From NCBI GenBank assembly GCA_017409215.1, contig JAFQTD010000019.1, positions 1 to 40,946 on the forward strand: DNA of 40,946 nt, written 5' to 3'. The notes beneath the pieces were generated by a model. That model searched no databases. It saw nothing but the letters and a program-made list of their open reading frames with translations, and was not told the DNA's origin. This document shows, piece by piece, positions 24,533 to 31,145 of this stretch. Source of the DNA: Alphaproteobacteria bacterium (GTDB taxonomy: Bacteria; Pseudomonadota; Alphaproteobacteria; Rs-D84). Positions within the stretch are counted from its first letter, which is position 1, and each line of letters opens with the position of its first letter. A program made the position numbers and the translations under genes.

Positions 24533-24958
24533 ATGAAATCAGATAAAAGAATATCAGTAGTGCATACACCGATGCAACGTCTGTGGGGAATCTTGGCGTT
24601 GGGGGCGCTGTTCGTGTGCGGATTGATGGTTGGTATGGGGATTAAAAGTAATGAAAATTTTTCTGCTTCGGATTCTGGTTTGAATATAGATCAATGTGAA
24701 TGGGCGGAAAGGGTTTTGTTGTCAGAAATGCCCGATGAAAAAACTTATGATGTTTATGCGCATGAACTTAGATTAAAAATTTATCAGGAATTGGAAAGGT
24801 TTTGTGGAATTAAATATCAGAAAAATATCGATTTTGAAATTACAATAATTGATTCTTTGACAGAAGTGTTTCGTGAAAATAACAAATTACAAAAAACACG
24901 CGCTCAAGTTAATGCATTTTTACAGAATGAATTAAACAAAATAGGAGAGAGAAAATGA
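24533..24958 (+). CDS. membrane-anchored hypothetical protein, 141 aa
   Basis: A single membrane helix (about 17-36, LWGILALGALFVCGLMVGMG) follows a basic, polar N-terminus, so the rest (about 37-141) is likely periplasmic. The first 38 residues and the ribosome binding region are nearly identical to those of the next gene, a tandem duplication. Two cysteines and a helical tail are visible in the soluble part. Start supported by a GAGAGAG site. The stop overlaps the next start by four bases (ATGA). Family not recognised. Confidence 0.7.
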   Translation: MKSDKRISVVHTPMQRLWGILALGALFVCGLMVGMGIKSNENFSASDSGLNIDQCEWAERVLLSEMPDEKTYDVYAHELRLKIYQELERFCGIKYQKNIDFEITIIDSLTEVFRENNKLQKTRAQVNAFLQNELNKIGERK

Positions 24959-25824
24959 AATCAGAAAAAAGAATATCAGTAGTACATACACCAATGCAGC
25001 GTTTTTTGGGAATCTTGGCGTTGGGGGCGCTGTTTGCGTGCGGATTGATGGTTGGTATGGGGGTTGGTAAAAAGTCTGAAAATACCATTCAGTGGTTTGA
25101 ATATGAATGCAATTCGTTTAAGTCACACTTGCAGAACGCATTACGTAGCGAGACGGTATCTGCAGAAAAGATAGAGGAATTAAAAAAGACTTATATTGAA
25201 TTTTGTGGCAACTTGGAAAAAGAAGAACCAAAGCCGGTTGTTAATGAAGTAAAAAAAGTAGATGAATCAAAAAAACCTTGTCAGATTATCGAAGAAATGT
25301 TGTTGGAACAACTGGAACCAGAAGAAGCGCCATATATAGAGTCGCATGAACAAAATGTTAGGATTTATGAAAAACTGGTTATGAATGGCTGTTCTGAAAA
25401 TCAAATGAAATATCATAAAAGAATTCAACGCGAACAGGAATTTATCAAAGCATTGGGCGAAACAGTGTCAACAAAAGAAACGTGTCAGCAGATTGAAGAT
25501 TCTTTGTTAGGCAGATTGCCTTATGCAGATTCACAAACAGATGCAGAAGAACGTATCGTACGTGCAAAAATATATGCAAACTTGTCAGAACGTGGTTGTG
25601 CACAAAATTCCCAGAAATATGTTGACTTGGCAAAACAGGAATTGGATATTGCACGTGCGCTGGAAGATGATGAATTTGATGAAGGTGACGCAATAGAGGT
25701 CGTCGAAACTTATAAGCGTCTGAATATGCAAGCGGCGGCACAGGAAATTCTGGACACTGCGAAAAAGTTAACTGACCCTGCAATAGACTTTATCTTGGAA
25801 TTGGAAAAAATCATAAATCAATAA
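24955..25824 (+). CDS. membrane-anchored hypothetical protein, 289 aa
   Basis: Starts like the preceding gene (ISVVHTPMQR, then the same membrane helix) and continues with a long, acidic, helical soluble part. Cysteines recur in units of about 90 residues: KKPCQIIEEMLLEQL near 102-116, then KETCQQIEDSLLGRL near 177-191, each followed by a helix with (R/V)-x-KIYA or RIYEKL and a further Cys (MNGCSEN, ERGCAQN). This suggests two copies of a helical repeat. Probably anchored in the inner membrane and exposed to the periplasm. No known family. It is in a close run with its neighbours on both sides. Confidence 0.72.
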   Translation: MKSEKRISVVHTPMQRFLGILALGALFACGLMVGMGVGKKSENTIQWFEYECNSFKSHLQNALRSETVSAEKIEELKKTYIEFCGNLEKEEPKPVVNEVKKVDESKKPCQIIEEMLLEQLEPEEAPYIESHEQNVRIYEKLVMNGCSENQMKYHKRIQREQEFIKALGETVSTKETCQQIEDSLLGRLPYADSQTDAEERIVRAKIYANLSERGCAQNSQKYVDLAKQELDIARALEDDEFDEGDAIEVVETYKRLNMQAAAQEILDTAKKLTDPAIDFILELEKIINQ

Positions 25825-25837
25825 AAGGAATGATTAG

Positions 25838-26455
25838 ATGAAATATTTAGTCGCTTTGCTGTGTGCCGTTTTAACAACATCTGTGATGGCTGATGAAGAA
25901 GTTGTCGCAGGTGTTGTAGATCGTATGACTTGCGCAGATATTCAGGAAAGAATTTCTGAATTGTCATCAGAAGAAGAGCCTGATGATTCTGTCTTGGAAG
26001 AAATCGCAAAATTAAAAGCGGACTATCGTCGCAGTTGTACAAAAAGTGCCGGTGGACGGCGAACTGCGGCGGCATCGCGTGTCATTGTCGAAGCAACTGA
26101 TGATGAAGAGTATATTGATGATGAAGAACCTGTTGAAGATATAGAGGAAGTTGCAGAAGAAGAGGTTGTTCAAGAGGTGAAAAAACCAAAAAAGAAAACA
26201 AAAAAGCAGTCCGATGAATCTGAAACCCAGCAATCGGATGATGTTGATTCTGATGAATCTGCACAGGAAACAGAAGAAGACCTGAAAGCACAACTAGAAC
26301 AAGAATTAGCAAATTTAAATTCTGGACTTTGTGCAGATGGCGCCAAACCCAACAAATACGGTTGTTGTGGGGATGAAATCTTCAAGGATATGGGGAATAT
26401 GGTCTTTGCGTGTTGTCCAAAGAGTGGGGGGGATTGTTTCCCGCCCATACAATAA
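25838..26455 (+). CDS. exported acidic protein with C-terminal cysteine domain, 205 aa
   Basis: Signal peptide 1-18 (VMA-D). After a short cysteine-containing region, residues about 80-155 are a low-complexity, highly acidic and lysine-rich linker. The last 42 residues form a compact cysteine domain: C-x-DG-x-x-P-x-K-x-GCC, then E-x-F-x-DMG, then CCP-x-x-GGDCFPPI. The same domain ends the next gene. Six closely spaced cysteines suggest a disulfide-held fold. The stop codon is the first triplet of palindromic element B. AAAGGAATG lies before the start. Function unknown. Confidence 0.75.
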   Translation: MKYLVALLCAVLTTSVMADEEVVAGVVDRMTCADIQERISELSSEEEPDDSVLEEIAKLKADYRRSCTKSAGGRRTAAASRVIVEATDDEEYIDDEEPVEDIEEVAEEEVVQEVKKPKKKTKKQSDESETQQSDDVDSDESAQETEEDLKAQLEQELANLNSGLCADGAKPNKYGCCGDEIFKDMGNMVFACCPKSGGDCFPPIQ

Positions 26456-26535
26456 AATTAAATATAATGGTTCATCTAAACGTAGTGCCAGCAACTTATG
26501 TATCTTCTGTACACTGCGTCGCTGGTACTGCGTAA
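26453..26535 (+). repeat. stop-codon-linked palindromic element, copy B
   Basis: Begins with the TAA stop of the 205-residue gene. The left arm matches copy A over about 27 bases; the internal stem (26484-26492 with 26521-26529) has another sequence but pairs except for one G-T; the core with TGTACAC and CTGCG is kept. The right outer arm is lost, and the ribosome binding site of the next gene follows at once. Confidence 0.8.
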
Positions 26536-26558
26536 TTGCGTATAAAAAGGGGCTTGTT

Positions 26559-26786
26559 ATGAAAAAATATTTGTTTGTTTTAGTTTCTTTTTTTGTTGGT
26601 TTGACTTTGGGGATTTTTATAGATTCCATACCTGATTTGTTTGATTCATCTGATGCGCTTTGTCTTGATGGAACGCAACCAGACAAGAATGGTTGTTGCG
26701 AGGGGGAACTATATACGGATATGGGTGATTTAGGATTTAATTGTTGTCCGGAAGTGGGCGGTGACTGCTTTCCCCCAATCAAATAA
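26559..26786 (+). CDS. short exported or membrane-anchored protein with the same C-terminal cysteine domain, 75 aa
   Basis: The ATG at 26559 follows AAAAAGGGGC at a normal distance; a longer in-frame reading from 26331 runs through another gene and an element and is rejected. Residues about 4-20 are a hydrophobic helix (signal or anchor). Residues 35-75 repeat the C-terminal domain of the upstream protein: C-x-DG-x-x-P-x-K-x-GCC, DMG, CCP-x-x-GGDCFPPI. It thus looks like a membrane-tethered version of the domain alone. It is framed by elements B and C, the latter starting at its stop codon. Confidence 0.72.
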   Translation: MKKYLFVLVSFFVGLTLGIFIDSIPDLFDSSDALCLDGTQPDKNGCCEGELYTDMGDLGFNCCPEVGGDCFPPIK

Positions 26787-26887
26787 ATTAAATATAATGG
26801 TCTATCTAAAGCGAATGGGGGTGGCTCATGTAGCGTCTGTACACTACGCCACCCCCATTCACTTTATCTAAACCATTCTATTTAATT
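26784..26887 (+). repeat. stop-codon-linked palindromic element, copy C
   Basis: Begins with the TAA stop of the 75-residue gene. Both outer arms match copy A; the internal stem is a perfect 12-bp pairing (26813-26824 with 26849-26860) of a sequence unrelated to that in copies A and B. The core keeps CTCATGTA and TGTACAC. The right flank has the GCAAGGGG run seen after copy A. Confidence 0.85.
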
Positions 26888-26916
26888 TCTTTCCTGGCGC
26901 AAGGGGGAAGAATAAG

Positions 26917-27027
26917 TCCCTGCGGGGCAAGGGATTCCCGCCTGCGCGGGAATGACGAATGTGTGAGTGAGGTCCGATGCAGGTATGACGAATAGAGGGG
27001 GGTGGGGTCCGATACGGGAATGACGAA
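26917..27027. repeat. REP-like palindromic and tandem repeat
   Basis: A 7-bp hairpin TTCCCGC/GCGGGAA at 26935-26952 is followed by three degenerate units of about 35 bp that share GGTCCGAT and ATGACGAA. The reverse complement of this family occurs at 40672-40757. The interval 26888-27106 holds only this and the tRNA promoter. Confidence 0.65.
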
Positions 27028-27058
27028 AATGAGGCGGGTAATTTTTTATACTTTGTTC

Positions 27059-27086
27059 TTGATTTTGTTTTCTTTTAGTATATAAT
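27059..27086 (+). promoter_or_regulatory. promoter of tRNA-Gly
   Basis: TTGATT at 27059-27064, 16 bases, TATAAT at 27081-27086, about 20 bp before the tRNA. It may also serve tRNA-Tyr downstream. Confidence 0.65.
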
Positions 27087-27106
27087 CATAAAGCTTTGAA
27101 TTTGTT

Positions 27107-27181
27107 GCGAGCATAGTACAAAGGCTAGTATGCAAGCCTTCCAAGCTTGAAATGCGGGTTCGATTCCCGCTGCTCGCACCA
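27107..27181 (+). tRNA. tRNA-Gly (TCC)
   Basis: Complete cloverleaf: acceptor 27107-27113 with 27171-27177, D stem GTAC/GTAT, anticodon stem CAAGC/GCTTG with loop CTTCCAA (anticodon TCC), T stem GCGGG/CCCGC with loop TTCGATT, and encoded CCA. Confidence 0.95.
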
Positions 27182-27277
27182 AGAATAAGGTAAAGAGCAA
27201 GTGAGTTGGGTAATCTCACGACGCGAACATCAATTCGTTGCTAATAACGCAACTTATTGTGTTCTTGTACGTTCGGT

Positions 27278-27299
27278 TTCCCGCTGCTCGCACCAAGAA
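27278..27299 (+). repeat. duplicate of the tRNA-Gly 3' end
   Basis: These 22 bases are identical to 27164-27185, which cover the 3' T-stem, acceptor strand, CCA and four following bases of tRNA-Gly. The similarity goes on imperfectly into AAGGT and ACAAGTGA. The 114-bp spacing encloses no gene. It looks like an attachment-site duplicate left by integration at the tRNA. Confidence 0.75.
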
Positions 27300-27346
27300 A
27301 TAAGGTGAAGGACAAGTGATTTTTTCTTTTGTTCTTCCAATAGATT

Positions 27347-27433
27347 GGGCGTGCGCCGGAGTTGGAGAGCCGGGGCAGACTGTAAATCTGTTGTCTTATG
27401 ACTGAGGTGGTTCGAATCCACCCACTCCCACCA
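27347..27433 (+). tRNA. tRNA-Tyr (GTA)
   Basis: A class II tRNA: anticodon stem GCAGA/TCTGT with loop CTGTAAA (anticodon GTA), long variable arm GTC/GAC, T stem GGTGG/CCACC with TTCGAAT loop, encoded CCA. The acceptor stem GGGCGTG/CACTCCC has one mismatch at the fourth pair. Followed by a strong terminator. Confidence 0.92.
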
Positions 27434-27467
27434 GAACAAGAACCGACCGAATGGTCGGTTTTTTGTT
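27425..27467 (+). repeat. tRNA-Tyr 3'-end/terminator repeat, copy 0 (at the tRNA)
   Basis: Acceptor end, CCA and the following terminator of tRNA-Tyr. Bases 27425-27462 are identical to 28328-28365, and 27429-27467 are identical to 29153-29191. It contains an 8-bp stem (27441-27448 with 27453-27460) and a T run, so each copy is also an intrinsic terminator. Confidence 0.9.
27441..27464 (+). terminator. terminator of the tRNA-Gly/tRNA-Tyr transcript
   Basis: Perfect 8-bp stem with loop GAAT followed by four T after the stem, in a run of six T in all, eight bases behind the CCA end of tRNA-Tyr. Confidence 0.85.
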
Positions 27468-27685
27468 ATGGTGTAGGATGGGTCGGATGAGAACCACAGG
27501 TTCGACAATGACTAGATTTGATAAGCGAAGCGCAATCAAATCGTAAGGAATGCCCCGCAGGGGGCAACGCCCGCGAGGGAATACGAAGATAGACAATTAA
27601 AAAAATCTTAAAAAATCGATGGGACGAGATTTTTTTGATTTTGTTTATTGTGTATCAAGGTGCACCCACTCCCACCAAAAAATAT

Positions 27686-27711
27686 ACCGCACTTTCAAAG
27701 TGCGGTTTTTC
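27686..27711 (+). terminator. intrinsic terminator behind the tRNA-Tyr 3'-end fragment
   Basis: A 9-bp stem (27686-27694 with 27698-27706) with a 3-base loop and a T run. It follows the partial tRNA-Tyr copy by nine bases and may be the original terminator of the tRNA before DNA was inserted. Confidence 0.75.
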
Positions 27712-27858
27712 TTTAGATTTTTAATAATTTCACAAGTTCGATAATTATGGTTTTAAGAAAGGCCCATTTTTACTGATTATCGAATGCCCCAGTTTTCCAA
27801 TACTTTGCCCTGTTCGAATCCACCGAGGCGATTTTTAATTAAAACACAACCAAAATTA

Positions 27859-27867
27859 TGATAGAAT
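27859..27867 (+). promoter_or_regulatory. extended -10 promoter of the 115-residue lipoprotein gene
   Basis: TGATAGAAT lies about 25 bp before the ATG at 27892, with AAAGGAG in between. Confidence 0.5.
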
Positions 27868-27891
27868 ACCGTTGTAAACAAAGGAGATAAC

Positions 27892-28239
27892 ATGAAAAAA
27901 TTTGTATTTTTAGGTTTCGCACTTTTTTTGGCTGCGTGTGGTAATAAATATCAAGAAACGGGTTTGTTGTGTGAAGATGCAGAACATAATTCTGGTCAGG
28001 CACAAATTACTTTGGATGTTAATGCCGACAATAAAGTTGCAAACATCGTTGTAAATGGTGAAAATGTGATTTTGAAATCACAAGAAAGCAAAGGTAGCAA
28101 TTATATTTCTTATTATGGAACAAATGCCGCAGGGGAACAAGTTAAGTTGAATATAATTTTTTCTAAAAATGGGAAACAAATTGATTATATGCTGGGCATA
28201 AACTCTGAAGAACATACATATGGTTGTTATAAGAAATAA
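27892..28239 (+). CDS. small lipoprotein, 115 aa
   Basis: Type II signal peptide with lipobox LAAC (Cys16). The mature part is about 100 residues and beta-rich, with a Cys near 27 (LLCED) and one near the end (YGCYKK), a layout like small secreted beta-barrel lipoproteins such as the MliC type, but no specific motif allows that call. AAAGGAG precedes the ATG. It lies alone between two copies of the tRNA-Tyr terminator repeat and has its own promoter, so it may be an accessory gene brought in with one of them. Confidence 0.75.
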   Translation: MKKFVFLGFALFLAACGNKYQETGLLCEDAEHNSGQAQITLDVNADNKVANIVVNGENVILKSQESKGSNYISYYGTNAAGEQVKLNIIFSKNGKQIDYMLGINSEEHTYGCYKK

Positions 28240-28327
28240 TTTATAACCATTTTTCTTTAAACAAATGTATGTAATGCATAAGTTCGGTAAATTCAGTTTT
28301 ATTATTTGTTCGAACAATGCAAGATGT

Positions 28328-28365
28328 CTCCCACCAGAACAAGAACCGACCGAATGGTCGGTTTT
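28328..28365 (+). repeat. tRNA-Tyr 3'-end/terminator repeat, copy 2
   Basis: Thirty-eight bases identical to 27425-27462: the last acceptor bases, CCA and terminator of tRNA-Tyr, with no tRNA body in front. It lies between the lipoprotein gene and the GNAT gene. Confidence 0.9.
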
Positions 28366-28430
28366 AGTTTGGATTTTATATGATTCGGGCGGTTCGAAAA
28401 TAGCATATTCAAAAAAACAATTTTTACCGA

Positions 28431-28994
28431 TTATCGAACAACAGGAAGTGGTTTAACTAGAACCACTCTTAAAAGGTCTTTTTTTATTGAATCGGGTGCA
28501 CTTTTCAAAATTTTATAACCACTGTGCAAAGCTGCCATTTTTGAACCAATGTTCGGTTCAAAACATTGCCACCCCATTCGCGATATAGTAGGTTCTAAAA
28601 GTGCAATTTTTTCTATATTGGCGGCAATTTCTTTAACAAAGCCTTGCCCCCAAGCAGATTTAATCAACCATGTATTACCTATTTCCAATGTGGCATTATT
28701 TTTCCAATATATAATTTTAGTAAAACCGATTAAGCTATTGTTGTTATATATTGCATAATTAATCGTATTCGATTCTTTACATTCTTTAACTAGTGTATCA
28801 AAAGTTTCTTGTTCCGATTGTGGCAGAGATTTTAAGTAATCGGTTGAAAAAGATATGTACTTAAAATCATCTGGATTTTCGTTTTTTATTATATTCCAAA
28901 AATCTTGGGCTAATTTTTTCGTCGGACTTATTAAACAAAGTTCCAATCGTGAAGTTTTCACATCTCGTTTAAATAATTTTAACACTTTTTCCAT
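28431..28994 (-). CDS. GNAT-family N-acetyltransferase, 187 aa
   Basis: Of the RimJ/RimL-like GNAT type: it begins with SRLELCLISPT strand elements, has the acetyl-CoA loop SAWGQGFVKEIAANI (the Q/R-x-x-G-x-G/A region) and ends with NIGSKMAALHSGYKIL, the usual NxxSxxxxxxxGF-like motif B. Such enzymes acetylate protein N-termini, antibiotics or small molecules; the substrate cannot be told. An AAAGGA site and an extended -10 box lie upstream. The gene is alone between copies 2 and 3 of the tRNA-Tyr repeat and on the opposite strand, in line with an acquired accessory gene. Confidence 0.82.
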   Translation of the reverse strand: MEKVLKLFKRDVKTSRLELCLISPTKKLAQDFWNIIKNENPDDFKYISFSTDYLKSLPQSEQETFDTLVKECKESNTINYAIYNNNSLIGFTKIIYWKNNATLEIGNTWLIKSAWGQGFVKEIAANIEKIALLEPTISRMGWQCFEPNIGSKMAALHSGYKILKSAPDSIKKDLLRVVLVKPLPVVR

Positions 28995-29014
28995 AAAGTT
29001 AATCCTTTCACGAC

Positions 29015-29023
29015 ATTATATCA
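29015..29023 (-). promoter_or_regulatory. extended -10 promoter of the GNAT gene
   Basis: The minus strand reads TGATATAAT about 20 bp before the GNAT start codon. Confidence 0.55.
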
Positions 29024-29152
29024 CACATACAAAATCTAATCAAATTTCATCCATCGGGTAAAATTATATGTTTCTATTTAAACTCTTTCACCCGGTGCAT
29101 TAAATCGGTAAAATCTTGTCCGTTTTTTGATCGATTAGTGCAAGCAGTCTTT

Positions 29153-29191
29153 CACCAGAACAAGAACCGACCGAATGGTCGGTTTTTTGTT
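29153..29191 (+). repeat. tRNA-Tyr 3'-end/terminator repeat, copy 3
   Basis: Thirty-nine bases identical to 27429-27467, again CCA plus terminator without a tRNA body. It separates the GNAT gene from the next small secreted gene. The gap 28995-29309 otherwise holds promoters and A/T-rich DNA. Confidence 0.9.
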
Positions 29192-29254
29192 GTTTGGGTT
29201 TCCAATGCTTTTCCTGTGATTGCATCCGAGAGAATCTGTAATGGCGGTTTCGTA

Positions 29255-29283
29255 TTGTGTCTTATATGGTTTTTTGATATAAT
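29255..29283 (+). promoter_or_regulatory. promoter of the 119-residue secreted protein gene
   Basis: TTGTGT at 29255-29260, 17 bases, TATAAT at 29278-29283 preceded by TG (extended -10). Confidence 0.6.
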
Positions 29284-29309
29284 GTCTTTATGTCTAGAAA
29301 GGAGAAGTT

Positions 29310-29669
29310 ATGAAAAAAATTGCACTTGTTCTACCTGTTTTATTTTTTGGAACATTTTGTAATGCTGCACAAAGTTTGCCACAGCACTTAATTTGTAAAA
29401 CAGCTTTATCGGAATATGACCCAAATGTAAAAGAATCATATGATGTTAGAATCACAGAATATGCAAATGGTATTGTGCTGAACATAGATAACGAATCCTT
29501 TGTTTTAATCAAGATGATCGCAAAAGATGGAACGGTTTATTATTACAGTGAAACACCGTGGTATAATTTTAGAATAGACAATGATCCACAAATGGCTAGT
29601 AAATATAATTTAGGTATACCAACAAATGAACCTTTTGCACGATATACATCATGTAGAGAGGTGGAATAA
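29310..29669 (+). CDS. small secreted protein, 119 aa
   Basis: Signal peptide of about 19 residues (CNAA). The mature part has one Cys near 29 and one near the end (TSCREVE), likely one disulfide, with a beta-rich pattern between. The layout resembles the 115-residue lipoprotein at 27892 (early Cys, late Cys, similar size), but sequence identity is not evident. AAAGGAG precedes the ATG. Alone with its own promoter behind repeat copy 3. Function unknown. Confidence 0.72.
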   Translation: MKKIALVLPVLFFGTFCNAAQSLPQHLICKTALSEYDPNVKESYDVRITEYANGIVLNIDNESFVLIKMIAKDGTVYYYSETPWYNFRIDNDPQMASKYNLGIPTNEPFARYTSCREVE

Positions 29670-29734
29670 GTTTTACTAACTTTTTCTATTGCGTGAAATT
29701 AACTGTTAGGTGATAAAACAATTTAGGGTGGATT

Positions 29735-30325
29735 ATGTTTTGGGCTTATTTGTTGTTTGTTTTGTTTTTGATATTTTATTTCTTTTACTTTGTGAAAATA
29801 TTTGAACATTTGTATTGTTCTTTTATTCGCAGACAAGTGCCATTTGTTCCAAGCGACAAAATTTTACGTGGGGCAGTGGTGCATGAAATAAATTCTTGTT
29901 ATAAAAATGCCAGTCGTGTAATAGAGGTTGGGTCTGGGTTTGGTGGATTGGCCCGATATATTGCAAGAAATACAAATGCAAATGTTGTGGCACTAGAAAA
30001 TATGATTTTTTCAGCCAGTGTATCAAAGTTCTTGGATTTTATTACGTTTCAAAAAAAATCAAAAACAGTTTGGCAGGATGCTTTTAAATATATTGAAAAT
30101 TCAAATCATAAATTTGATGTTGCTGTGGCTTATTTGGGGCCAGACGGTACAGCACGATTGATAGATTATGCTGATAAAATTGATGTCTTGATATCACTGA
30201 ATTTCCAAGTTGATAATTTGAAACCAATTAAAGTAATTGATTTGAAATCAGGGTGTGTGTATTACAACCGAAAGAAGTATCCGAATAAATTGTTTGTGTA
30301 TGATTTTAGAAAATTGCGTAAATAG
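29735..30325 (+). CDS. membrane-anchored class I SAM-dependent methyltransferase, 196 aa
   Basis: A strongly hydrophobic helix (about 3-22) is followed by FVPSDKILRGAVV and a class I Rossmann methyltransferase core: motif I VIEVGSGFGGLARYIA (about 62-77), an acidic end of strand 2 (VALE), and a motif IV-like FDVAVAYLGPDG. The catalytic residues do not tell the substrate. Small bacterial methyltransferases with an N-terminal anchor of this kind exist as uncharacterised families. The gene lies 65 bp behind the secreted protein gene and converges on the minus-strand group that ends at 30372. Confidence 0.75.
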   Translation: MFWAYLLFVLFLIFYFFYFVKIFEHLYCSFIRRQVPFVPSDKILRGAVVHEINSCYKNASRVIEVGSGFGGLARYIARNTNANVVALENMIFSASVSKFLDFITFQKKSKTVWQDAFKYIENSNHKFDVAVAYLGPDGTARLIDYADKIDVLISLNFQVDNLKPIKVIDLKSGCVYYNRKKYPNKLFVYDFRKLRK

Positions 30326-30352
30326 TTATTTCGGAAAACGTTGATAAGATGT

Positions 30353-30369
30353 CCCGCTTGGTATGCGGG
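30353..30369. terminator. weak hairpin between convergent genes
   Basis: A 5-bp CCCGC/GCGGG stem with a 7-base loop lies between the ends at 30325 and 30372. The T run is poor on both strands. Confidence 0.3.
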
Positions 30370-30371
30370 TA

Positions 30372-31145
30372 CTATTTGCTTTGTGGTTTTTCAGGTAGGT
30401 TATAGAAAATATCTTGGCGGGTGACTTTTTCGTGTCTTTGGTTAAGTTCTGTAATGTATTGGTTTATTTTTTCGGGATTGTGATAATAATTTGGATACTT
30501 TTTTGCGTCAAAAGAGCAATCTGGGGCAAACATATATACACTTGGGGTTATATGCCCATCAACGATGATGTTTGTTATGTTTTTTACACTGTTGCAATAT
30601 AAATCAATATGATTGCAAGAAACAAATGTTTTTTTGTTGGAAAGTGGTTCGTAGACAACGACCCTGCGGCCTTGGTTGGCGGCCAAAACTTCGCGTTTTT
30701 TTACTTCGCGACAATTAACGTTTCTTTTGTTGGGGTGATTTGATAGGTTTGATGTGTCATAACAAATATTTTCTGTTAAAATAAAAATGTTTTGGTTGAA
30801 TTTACAACCATCACTGGGGTCATAAGTGTGTTGATTGATTTGGGCCGCAAAGTTCAAGATTGATTCCGCCAAATCTGTTTGTAATAGATATTCAAGGTGT
30901 GGGTGATCTTTTGCAATTTGTTTTATGTCTTTGCAGTATTGTTTATTGTATTTTGTGTTGTCTTGGATAAGGTTTATTAGGTTGTCGTCTGTGTATTTTA
31001 TCATACGGTTGCAGGTTTCGATAAGTGTATCCAGGTCATTATATTTTGCGATATATTTTTTTGTGTATGCTATGATGTCGTCAGGTGTGCAATACGCAGA
31101 AGAGAAAATAAAAAATGAAACTATAAGTGTAAATATTTTTTTCAT
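30372..31145 (-). CDS. exported cysteine-containing protein, 257 aa
   Basis: Signal peptide of about 19 residues (AYC-T), then a helical N-terminal half and a second half with many cysteines (DGCKF, NICYD, VNCRE, VSCNH, LYCNS, PDCSF). The stop-start overlap with the upstream paralogue gene (ATGA) shows coupling. It takes the same place behind the Ala/Gly-rich protein as the duplicated-cysteine protein does at 544-1575, though their sequences are not alike. Family unknown; disulfide-held periplasmic protein is the most that can be said. Confidence 0.75.
   Translation of the reverse strand: MKKIFTLIVSFFIFSSAYCTPDDIIAYTKKYIAKYNDLDTLIETCNRMIKYTDDNLINLIQDNTKYNKQYCKDIKQIAKDHPHLEYLLQTDLAESILNFAAQINQHTYDPSDGCKFNQNIFILTENICYDTSNLSNHPNKRNVNCREVKKREVLAANQGRRVVVYEPLSNKKTFVSCNHIDLYCNSVKNITNIIVDGHITPSVYMFAPDCSFDAKKYPNYYHNPEKINQYITELNQRHEKVTRQDIFYNLPEKPQSK

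Larger units (their letters stand above)
27468..27891. other. gene-free stretch with tRNA-Tyr fragments and hairpins
   Basis: No credible gene is seen. It holds a GC-rich hairpin TGCCCC/GGGGCA near 27549-27564, an A/T-rich hairpin near 27609-27640, a 15-base copy of the tRNA-Tyr 3' end at 27663-27677 (identical to 27419-27433), a terminator at 27686-27711, and a 13-base copy of the tRNA-Tyr T arm at 27812-27824. Taken together these look like remains of repeated insertion at the tRNA. Confidence 0.6.

Noticed and set aside
24533..26786. A toxin-immunity or secretion-effector cluster
   Set aside because: Context is suggestive (exported, duplicated, cysteine-rich), but no toxin domain, transport marker or immunity motif is seen.
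27254..27508. Minus-strand frame of 84 codons across tRNA-Tyr
   Set aside because: It is the well-known false protein produced by reading a tRNA antisense, with no start signals.
27892..28239. MliC-type lysozyme inhibitor
   Set aside because: Size, lipobox and paired cysteines would fit, but the family's core residues are not recognisable.
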